The notes beneath the pieces are model-generated. The model made no database searches, had not been told where the DNA came from, and saw only the letters and a program-made list of their open reading frames with translations. 43,909 nucleotides of DNA from G963692885 sp964657395 (GTDB taxonomy: Bacteria > Acidobacteriota > Terriglobia > Terriglobales > Acidobacteriaceae), in contig CAZZUX010000020.1 of assembly GCA_964657395.1 (NCBI GenBank), forward strand, positions 1-43,909. Reading direction: 5' to 3'. Shown here piece by piece: positions 27,174-33,860 of this stretch. Made by a program: the position numbers and the translations under genes. Every line of letters begins with the position of its first letter. Within the stretch, counting starts at the first letter, position 1.

Positions 27174-27575
27174 CTAGCGAACATCAAAGGGCACGACACC
27201 GCGGGAGATGTGCCCGTCACTCGCCACTACCTGCCATTGCAACTGGTAATGTCCCGGCTTGAGCCCGGCGGCAATGCTTTTCAAGACGTTCGGTTCGGCC
27301 TTTTTGTCGATGGTGAGCGGAAGCGGCTTGGCTGACGGTGCCGCGACGAGCATGAGCACGGAGTGCGCGGCATCGATCCGCGAATTGAAGGTGAGCATGA
27401 TCGGCAGACCGGCGTCGCCTGTACCGGCAATGGTCGAGTTGGCCGCAGGCGTTGATTTCTGCAGAACAGCATGGGCGAAGGCTGGTGGGGTGAGACCCGC
27501 GGTCAACGCAAAAATGAGGGCCAAGCCTGCGGTATGTAATGCGCGGAACTGGCTGTGGAAGATGGACATTTTCAT
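27174..27575 (-). CDS. copC: Periplasmic copper-binding protein CopC
   Basis: This is a 133-residue CopC-domain protein. The signal peptide ends ...TPPAFA and the mature chain would start HAVLQKSTP, giving the N-terminal His of the Cu(II) site. The other ligands are seen in VVASDGHISRG (Asp and His near residues 122-124). No Met-rich Cu(I) segment is present, so this is the Cu(II)-only type of site. The ATG overlaps the glucokinase stop as ATGA; a second in-frame ATG two codons on could also serve. It precedes copD by 45 bp. Placement directly behind glucokinase in a pentose-phosphate operon is unusual for this family. Confidence 0.9.
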   Translation of the reverse strand: MKMSIFHSQFRALHTAGLALIFALTAGLTPPAFAHAVLQKSTPAANSTIAGTGDAGLPIMLTFNSRIDAAHSVLMLVAAPSAKPLPLTIDKKAEPNVLKSIAAGLKPGHYQLQWQVVASDGHISRGVVPFDVR

Positions 27576-28621
27576 GAATTCACACTCACCGGAAAGGCCA
27601 CAGAGGCCGCCCGCGCGGAGTGGCCGCCGAGTTCCGTGGCGCGTGCCTCGGCATAGCTGGCGGCGCCGATCAAAGCGGCGCGGCTTTCTAGGATGATGTG
27701 TACCGGAATATGTTCCAGCAATCCGCTCAGGCGTCCTTTATCGGTAAAGGCTTTCATGAAGGCGCCATCGCGCATATGGTTCAGGATCTTTGGTGCCACG
27801 CCGCCTCCGATGAAGATGCCGCCAACAGCCAGCACCTTCAGCGCCAGATTACCGGCTTCAGCGCCATACGAGGACACAAACATCTCGATGGTATGAAGGC
27901 ATAGTTCACTTTCGCCGGAGTCTGCGAGTTCGCCGATCACTGCATTCGGGTCTTCGGTTTCCATGCGCTCCTTCAGCCATGCGGGTTCAGACATGCCTTT
28001 CTCATCGCGCAGGAAGGTGTAGAGATTAGCCATGCCGATACCGGACACCACGCGTTCGTAGCTGACACGGCCTTTCAACTGCCGCTGCAGGTAACGGAGG
28101 AGATCGATTTCTTCTTCGTTGCGTGGAGCGAAATCGGTGTGACCACCTTCGGACGCCATGGGCATGTGCGATTTGCCATTCCACACCAGTACTGCTTCGC
28201 CCAGGCCAGTGCCGGCAGCGATCAGGCCGCGATTGCCCGCTACACTCGGATCACCCTTGCTCAGGGTGAAGATTTTGTCGGCGGAAAGCTCAGGAATGCC
28301 GTAGCCATTGGCTTCAAGATCATTGATCAGGAAGAGGTGATCGATCTGCAGGTTGTGCGACAGCGCACGGCTATCCAGCACCCAGGGAAGATTGGTCAGT
28401 TTGAGACGCCCATCGCGGACCGGGCCGGGCACCCCAAAGCAGGCTGACGTGATCGGCTCTGCCGGCTTAGCGTCTGCCAGAAACTCTTCCACAACGCTGT
28501 CGAGGGTCGGATAGTCTCTCGCGGCAAACTTTCGCTCTATCACCGGGCGGAGAGCGCCTGCCGTGAATCCGTACAGGGCGAGGTCGACCTTGGTGCCACC
28601 TACATCGCCGGCAAGAATCAT
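27572..28621 (-). CDS. glk: Glucokinase
   Basis: This 349-residue cytoplasmic enzyme phosphorylates glucose with ATP to glucose-6-phosphate. The N-terminal phosphate-binding motif is GDVGGTKVDLALYG. Further landmarks are FGVPGPVRDG, LINDLEANGYGI (with the catalytic-type Asn-Asp), IAAGTGLGEAVLVW and ASEGGHTDFAPRNEEE, followed by the C-terminal KVLAVGGIFIGGGVAPKIL. The sequence matches the Glk family rather than ROK kinases because the ROK Cys-rich zinc motif is missing. The start overlaps the pgl stop and the stop overlaps copC, both as ATGA, with GAGG before the ATG. Together with pgl and zwf it makes the first three steps from glucose to 6-phosphogluconate. Confidence 0.94.
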   Translation of the reverse strand: MILAGDVGGTKVDLALYGFTAGALRPVIERKFAARDYPTLDSVVEEFLADAKPAEPITSACFGVPGPVRDGRLKLTNLPWVLDSRALSHNLQIDHLFLINDLEANGYGIPELSADKIFTLSKGDPSVAGNRGLIAAGTGLGEAVLVWNGKSHMPMASEGGHTDFAPRNEEEIDLLRYLQRQLKGRVSYERVVSGIGMANLYTFLRDEKGMSEPAWLKERMETEDPNAVIGELADSGESELCLHTIEMFVSSYGAEAGNLALKVLAVGGIFIGGGVAPKILNHMRDGAFMKAFTDKGRLSGLLEHIPVHIILESRAALIGAASYAEARATELGGHSARAASVAFPVSVNS

Positions 28622-29412
28622 CGAAGAACCTCAAGCCTGCCTGTCGTTCCTGCAGGTGGAGGCAGTTTAGCAGCGGCCGCCTTGTCCAGTACAAGGGTGA
28701 TCTTCCCGTTGGCGGGGCGAATCAGTTGGGAAGGGTAGGTCTCTGGATCGTAGTCGCCCAGGAAAACCTTATGCAGCACGTCTGCCTTATCCGCGCCCTG
28801 GATGAGGAACATAACGTTTCGCGCCTGGTTGATGACTGGCGAGGTTAGCGTAATTCTCCACGTATCTTTCTGGGGCACATGATTGGCGATCACGATCCGG
28901 CCAAGCTCATGCAGTCCCTCCGTATGAGGAAAGAGGGATGCGGTATGCCCGTCGTCGCCCATGCCCAGCGCGACCAGATCGAAGGTTGGCAGCTCTGCGC
29001 CTTCGAGCCGCATGCTGTTCCGGATCGCCGACTCGTAACGGGCAGCTGCTTCCTCCGGTTCCAGCTCTCCTTCCATGCGGAAGATATTCTCCGGTTTCAA
29101 TGGCACAGCATCCAAAAGCGCGGCCTTCGTCATGCCGTAGTTGCTGTCCTTGTCGGTGGGCGGAACGCATCGCTCGTCGACCCAGAACAGCTGCAGCTTG
29201 TCCCACGGCACAGATTGCTTGAGTTCACCTTGTGTCAGCAACCGGAATATGGGTTTGGGAGTGTTGCCGCCGGAGATAGCGATGCGGGCGGATCCACGTG
29301 CGTTGGCAGCAGCGATGATCTGCGAGGCGAAGTCGTTGGCTGCATGCTGTGCGAATGCGTCTACGTCATCGTAGACAAAATAATCAACAATGGTCTTCTT
29401 CTTGTCGGGCAT
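28618..29412 (-). CDS. pgl: 6-phosphogluconolactonase
   Basis: This is a 264-residue cytoplasmic enzyme hydrolysing 6-phosphogluconolactone to 6-phosphogluconate, of the Pgl/NagB-like (SOL/DevB) type. Diagnostic motifs are IAISGGNTPKPIFRLL for phosphate binding, FWVDERCVPPTDKDSNYGM and ALGMGDDGHTASLFPHTEGL, which holds the catalytic His. GAGGAAACGC precedes the ATG. The gene follows zwf by 44 bp and overlaps glk by ATGA, so the substrate-product chain zwf to pgl is reflected in gene order. Confidence 0.94.
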   Translation of the reverse strand: MPDKKKTIVDYFVYDDVDAFAQHAANDFASQIIAAANARGSARIAISGGNTPKPIFRLLTQGELKQSVPWDKLQLFWVDERCVPPTDKDSNYGMTKAALLDAVPLKPENIFRMEGELEPEEAAARYESAIRNSMRLEGAELPTFDLVALGMGDDGHTASLFPHTEGLHELGRIVIANHVPQKDTWRITLTSPVINQARNVMFLIQGADKADVLHKVFLGDYDPETYPSQLIRPANGKITLVLDKAAAAKLPPPAGTTGRLEVLR

Positions 29413-29456
29413 GCGTTTCCTCGAACCTCGTCTTATCTAGATGACGAATGTCCGGC

Positions 29457-30992
29457 TTAGAGCTTTCTCCAGGTGTGACCTTCGCGAGCCAACAGTTCAT
29501 CGGCTGCCTTCGGACCCCAGGTGCCGCTTGCATAGTTCGGAAAATCTGCAGGCTTGTTCGCAGCCCAGGCTTCGAGTACCGGTGTCAGCAGCGACCATGT
29601 GGCCTCCACGCCATCGCGATGGGCAAACAGGGTTCCATCGCCGAGCATCGCATCCAGCAGCAACCGCTCGTATCCGTTTGCAGAAGATTTGCCGAAGGCG
29701 TCAGCGTAATTGAAATCCATAATGACTGGGCAGACTTCCATGTTCGGACTCGGTACCTTCGAGCTGAACCGCAGTGAGATGCCCTCGTCGGGCTGGATCC
29801 TCATGGTGATGACGTTTGGCTGCAGCTCACTGCAACGACCGCGACTCATGTCCTTGAACAGCAGTTGTGGCGGCAGTTTGAACTGGATCGAGATTTCCGT
29901 GGTGCGTTTCGCCAGCCGCTTGCCGGCGCGCAGGTAGAACGGCACTCCTGCCCATCGCCAATTCTCGATCTGCAGTTTCAGCGCTGCGAAGGTTTCGGTG
30001 CTGGAGTTCGGATCGACGCGATCCTCCTGCCGATAGCCCTTTACTTCCTGGTTGCCGATCTTGCCGGGGCCGTACTGACCGCGCACAGTATCGTTTTCAT
30101 GGATAGGCTCGATGGCCTTCCAAACCTTCAACTTTTCGCGCCGCAATGCATCTGCTTCGAAGGAGATGGGTGGTTCCATGCAGACGAAGGAAAGCAGTTC
30201 CATCACGTGGTTCTGTAGAACGTCGCGCAAAGCTCCGGCCTTTTCGTAGAACGGTCCTCGACCCTCGATACCGATTTCTTCGGCTGCGGTAATCTGCACG
30301 TGGTCGACGTAGTTCCGGTTCCACAGCGGCTCGAAGATGCCATTGCCGAAGCGGAAGACCAGGATGTTCTGCACCGTCTCTTTACCCAGGTAGTGATCGA
30401 TGCGGAAGATCTGTCCTTCATCGAAGACTCGGTTGACATCGTCATTCAATTCTTTCGCCGAAGCTAGGTCGTGCCCGAACGGCTTCTCTATGATGACGTG
30501 CACTTTGCCCTTTTCGGGCTTCGCCATCTTGTGGTCACCAAGCTGGTGGATGATGTCTGCAAAGTATTCGGGCGCGGTAGAAAGATAGAACAAGCGGTTG
30601 CCGCCGGTGCCCATCTCCTTATCAATGGATTCCAGCATCTGCTGCAGCTTGGCGTAGCCTTCGTGATCGTCGAAGTTCATGGCGTGATAGCGCACCTTCT
30701 TCATAAAAGGCGCGAGCTTTTCGTCGCTGCCTTCGACGCCGCCGTACTTGGTGATGCCTTCCTGCATGTCTTTCGTGAACTCGTCCTGCAGCGGGCGCCG
30801 GGCGACTCCCACGACGGCGAACTTCTCCGGCAACAGGCCAGCCTGTTCAAGGTGAAACAGGGCAGGCAACAGCTTTCGTTTGGTGAGATCGCCGGACGCG
30901 CCAAAGATAACGACGACTGTCGGCTCCGGGGTACGTTCAGGAGTTTTGGGAATCTGTATGACTTCAGGCGCAACCGTTGCTGTAGCGGACAT
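29457..30992 (-). CDS. zwf: Glucose-6-phosphate 1-dehydrogenase
   Basis: This 511-residue enzyme oxidises glucose-6-phosphate to 6-phosphogluconolactone with NADP+ (or NAD+), opening the oxidative pentose-phosphate pathway. The N-terminal coenzyme motif is FGASGDLTKRKLLPALFHL, the family's GxxGDLA/T pattern. VIIEKPFGHDL holds the coenzyme and substrate Lys-Pro, and the active-site signature FRIDHYLGKETVQNIL lies near residue 195. The length matches bacterial Zwf. AGGAG lies 7 nt before the ATG. It is 136 bp downstream of rpiB, a gap large enough for its own promoter, and 44 bp upstream of pgl. Confidence 0.96.
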   Translation of the reverse strand: MSATATVAPEVIQIPKTPERTPEPTVVVIFGASGDLTKRKLLPALFHLEQAGLLPEKFAVVGVARRPLQDEFTKDMQEGITKYGGVEGSDEKLAPFMKKVRYHAMNFDDHEGYAKLQQMLESIDKEMGTGGNRLFYLSTAPEYFADIIHQLGDHKMAKPEKGKVHVIIEKPFGHDLASAKELNDDVNRVFDEGQIFRIDHYLGKETVQNILVFRFGNGIFEPLWNRNYVDHVQITAAEEIGIEGRGPFYEKAGALRDVLQNHVMELLSFVCMEPPISFEADALRREKLKVWKAIEPIHENDTVRGQYGPGKIGNQEVKGYRQEDRVDPNSSTETFAALKLQIENWRWAGVPFYLRAGKRLAKRTTEISIQFKLPPQLLFKDMSRGRCSELQPNVITMRIQPDEGISLRFSSKVPSPNMEVCPVIMDFNYADAFGKSSANGYERLLLDAMLGDGTLFAHRDGVEATWSLLTPVLEAWAANKPADFPNYASGTWGPKAADELLAREGHTWRKL

Positions 30993-31128
30993 CGTGTCTC
31001 CTATCGAGCTGGCTGGAGCTGGTTTTCTGACGCGGAATTTTCTGGTGCCTTGTGGATGCTGTCAGCCGCGTTGAGGGCGCACTTTAAAGCTGTGAACGTA
31101 TTGCCCCCGCAGATAATGTCGTTCTGTC

Positions 31129-31599
31129 TCAGGCCTTGGCAGGACCGGGACAATTTCGCGCTTCGATGGCCTTGGTCTTGTTGAGGCGCCGCACGAATCG
31201 TGGCTCCTGGCTCTGGAAGGTCGCACCCAGGTAGGAGTCGATGAGGTCGTATGCCATGTTGGCGCCGATGATCCGTGCGCCCAGCACGAGTACGTTCATA
31301 TCGTCATGCTCCACGCCTTGGTGCGCAGAGTAGTGGTCGTGACACATGCATGCGCGAATACCTGGCATTTTGTTGGCCGCGATGCATACGCCGACGCCGC
31401 TGCCACAGATCAGGATGCCGCGTTCTGCCTGTCCGGCGATCAGGGCTTTGCCGACTGCTTCGGCGAAGTCGGGATAGTCCGAGGGCTCAGTATTGAAGGC
31501 GCCGAGATCGGATACTTCATGGCCGAGCTTCTCAAGATAGTCGCGGACTTCCTCTTTCAAAGGGAAGCCCGCGTGGTCTGCTGCGATGACGAGCTTCAT
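31129..31599 (-). CDS. rpiB: Ribose-5-phosphate isomerase B
   Basis: This 156-residue RpiB/LacAB-family enzyme interconverts ribulose-5-phosphate and ribose-5-phosphate. It starts KLVIAADHAGFPLKEEV, and the catalytic Cys region ILICGSGVGVCIAANKM and the phosphate-binding/His segment CMCHDHYSAHQGVEHDDMN are intact. The frame is open 63 codons further upstream, but that part lies inside tkt. The ATG at 31599 overlaps the transketolase stop as ATGA, the same coupling used elsewhere in this block. The C-terminus has a short basic extension beyond the usual core. Confidence 0.94.
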   Translation of the reverse strand: MKLVIAADHAGFPLKEEVRDYLEKLGHEVSDLGAFNTEPSDYPDFAEAVGKALIAGQAERGILICGSGVGVCIAANKMPGIRACMCHDHYSAHQGVEHDDMNVLVLGARIIGANMAYDLIDSYLGATFQSQEPRFVRRLNKTKAIEARNCPGPAKA

Positions 31600-33635
31600 C
31601 GAGAGCCTGCCGTCACCACCTCGGCCCGATCCGGGCTGGAGTTCTTGGCACGCTCGATGATGAGTTTGGCCTGCTTCACGACGTTTTCCGTGCTGAAGCC
31701 GAGCTCCTCGAGTGCCTTCGTGCCAGGCGCCGATGCTCCGAAGCGATCGAGACCGATGACCTGACCATGCCGGCCTACCCATTTCCACCAGCCCAGGGTG
31801 GCGCCGGCTTCGATTGCCAGTTTTGGCAGGTGGGCAGGAAAGACTTCATCCTTGTAGGCGTCCGTCTGCTGTTCGAAGAGGCGCCAGCTGGGCATCGAAA
31901 CGACGCGGGCGTTGATCCCTTGTTCCTTGAGAGCCTTTGCGCCATTGATGGCGGTCCACACTTCTGCGCCGGTGCCGACGATCAGCACATCCGGGTGTTC
32001 GCCGCCCTGCTCCAGAATGTAGGCGCCCTTTTTCACTCCTTCGAACACCTTGTACTTTTCGGCGTCGAGAATGGGCAGGTCCTGTCGGGACAGGGCAAAG
32101 AAGGACGGTGCCTTGGTGGACAACGCTACGCCCCAGGCCGCGGAAGCTTCGTTCGCGTCGGCCGGACGAAGGTCGATGATCTCGGGTACTGCGCGCAATG
32201 CCATCAGGTGCTCGATAGGCTGGTGAGTTGGGCCGTCTTCGCCCAGCGCAATGGAATCATGCGTGAAGACAAAGATTGAGTGCGACTTCATTAGCGATGC
32301 CAGCCGGATAGCCGGTTTGCAGTAGTCGGAAAATACGAAGAAGGTCGAGCCGTACGGGATAAGACCGCCATGTACGGCCATCCCGTTGACCATGGCGCAC
32401 ATCGCGAACTCACGCACACCGAAGAAGACGTTGCGCCCTGCTGGATCCACGTGGAAATTGCCGCCATCTTTCAGGATCGTCTTCGTCGAAGCAGTAAGGT
32501 CCGCTGCGCCGCCGAAGACTTCCGGCAGAACCTTGGCGAAACTGTTCATGATGGTATTTCCTGCGGTGCGAGTCGCTACCGGCTTGCCATCTGCTGGAAA
32601 CACGGGCAGGCTCTTTTCCCAGCCGTCGGGCAGTCTGCCTTCGTAGGTGCGTTCGAACTGTGCTGCCAGCTCCGGGTACTCCGCCTTGTACTTTGCGAAG
32701 AGTTCGTTCCACTCGGCCTCGTACTTTTTGCCGCTGTCGATGATGGTGCGCCAGTTCTTCGCTGCTTCTTCCGGGATGTAGAACGTTTCTTCGTGATCCC
32801 AGCCGAGCTTCTTCTTGGTTTCCTTCGTGTGTTCCAGGCCCAGCGGCTCGCCATGCGCCTTGTTTGTGCCGGCCAGCGGGCTGCCGTAGCCGATGATGGT
32901 ACGCACTGCGATCAGCGATGGACGATCTATAACTGCCTTGGCATTCTCAATGGCGCGGCTGATGGCATCGAGGTCATTGCCGTCGTCGACGAACTGGGTG
33001 TGCCAGTGATAGCCCTCGAAGCGCTCGATCACATCTTCCGTGAACGACAGGTCCGTGGGACCGTCGAGGGAAATGAGGTTGTCGTCGTACAGGTAGATCA
33101 TCTTGCCCAACTGCAGGGTGCCTGCCAGTGAGGCTGCCTCGTGCGAGACACCCTCCATCAGGTCCCCATCGCCGCAGATGACGTAGGTGTAGTGATCGAC
33201 AATGTTAAAGCCCGGCTTGTTGTAGACAGCTGCGAGATGCTTTTCTGCCGCAGCCATGCCTACACCGTTGGCGAATCCCTGGCCCAGCGGGCCGGTCGTC
33301 ACCTCCACGCCATCGGTATGGTGGTATTCCGGGTGACCCGGCGTTTTGGATCCCCACTGCCGAAACTGTTTCACATCGTCAAGCGACAGCTGGTAACCGG
33401 AGAGATGCAGCAGGCTGTAAAGCATTGCCGATGCGTGGCCGTTGGAAAGCACGAAGCGATCGCGGTTGGCCCAGTGCGAGTTCAGCGGATTGTGCCGCAT
33501 GAATTTATGCCAAAGCAGGTAGGCCATGGGAGCGTCGCCTAGCGGGGCTCCGGGATGGCCGCTTTTGGCTTTGTCGACGGCATCGACTGCTAGAAAACGA
33601 AGTGTGTTGATCGACAGCTGATCCAGTTCGCTCAT
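31596..33635 (-). CDS. tkt: Transketolase
   Basis: This 679-residue thiamine-diphosphate enzyme of the non-oxidative pentose-phosphate pathway transfers two-carbon units. Motifs in order are KSGHPGAPLGDAPMAYLLW at the N-terminus, TTGPLGQGFANGVGMAAAEK, the TPP/metal site GDGDLMEGVSHEAASLAG...YDDN, and the Pyr-domain segment ALGEDGPTHQPIEHLMALR. The length matches the family. The upstream 18 codons of the frame are ignored because MSELDQLSINTLRFLAVDAV starts at 33635, with AAGGAAGACACAGGAAC in front of it. It is the first gene of the tkt-rpiB unit, and 225 bp separate it from the GH15 gene on the same strand. Confidence 0.96.
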   Translation of the reverse strand: MSELDQLSINTLRFLAVDAVDKAKSGHPGAPLGDAPMAYLLWHKFMRHNPLNSHWANRDRFVLSNGHASAMLYSLLHLSGYQLSLDDVKQFRQWGSKTPGHPEYHHTDGVEVTTGPLGQGFANGVGMAAAEKHLAAVYNKPGFNIVDHYTYVICGDGDLMEGVSHEAASLAGTLQLGKMIYLYDDNLISLDGPTDLSFTEDVIERFEGYHWHTQFVDDGNDLDAISRAIENAKAVIDRPSLIAVRTIIGYGSPLAGTNKAHGEPLGLEHTKETKKKLGWDHEETFYIPEEAAKNWRTIIDSGKKYEAEWNELFAKYKAEYPELAAQFERTYEGRLPDGWEKSLPVFPADGKPVATRTAGNTIMNSFAKVLPEVFGGAADLTASTKTILKDGGNFHVDPAGRNVFFGVREFAMCAMVNGMAVHGGLIPYGSTFFVFSDYCKPAIRLASLMKSHSIFVFTHDSIALGEDGPTHQPIEHLMALRAVPEIIDLRPADANEASAAWGVALSTKAPSFFALSRQDLPILDAEKYKVFEGVKKGAYILEQGGEHPDVLIVGTGAEVWTAINGAKALKEQGINARVVSMPSWRLFEQQTDAYKDEVFPAHLPKLAIEAGATLGWWKWVGRHGQVIGLDRFGASAPGTKALEELGFSTENVVKQAKLIIERAKNSSPDRAEVVTAGSR

Positions 33636-33666
33636 GTTCCTGTGTCTTCCTTTCAACCTGGACCGG

Positions 33667-33719
33667 GCGCCTGCGGCTTCCGCGGTCAAGTCCTGCTTGC
33701 CTGATGATCGCGCAGGCGC
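33667..33719. repeat. 9-bp inverted repeat in the tkt leader
   Basis: GCGCCTGCG (33667-33675) and CGCAGGCGC (33711-33719) form a perfect dyad with a 35-nt spacer, 32-84 bp upstream of the transketolase ATG. It may fold in the 5' untranslated RNA or be an operator. No function can be read from it. Confidence 0.35.
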
Positions 33720-33815
33720 TCGAACGTAGGCGCCTCACGGAAAAAAGAACTAATTTCTACTCGCGGCCAGTGTAGACCTGCGTGCGGCACTCGTTCGCCG
33801 CACACTTTAACTGCG

Positions 33816-33845
33816 TGACATCCACTCTGCCTCACTTGGATGTCA
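33816..33845 (-). terminator. Hairpin downstream of the GH15 gene
   Basis: A perfect 9-bp inverted repeat TGACATCCA (33816-33824) / TGGATGTCA (33837-33845) with a 12-nt loop starts 15 bp after the GH15 stop. There is no strong U tract, so it may be a weak terminator or an mRNA-stabilising stem. A second GC stem, GTGCGGC/GCCGCAC, lies just beyond it at about 33782-33803. Confidence 0.4.
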
Positions 33846-33860
33846 GTCAGGTCAATCTTG

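Noticed and set aside
31600..31788. N-terminal extension of rpiB
   Set aside because: It lies inside the transketolase gene. The ATGA overlap at 31596-31599 and the family start fix the true start.
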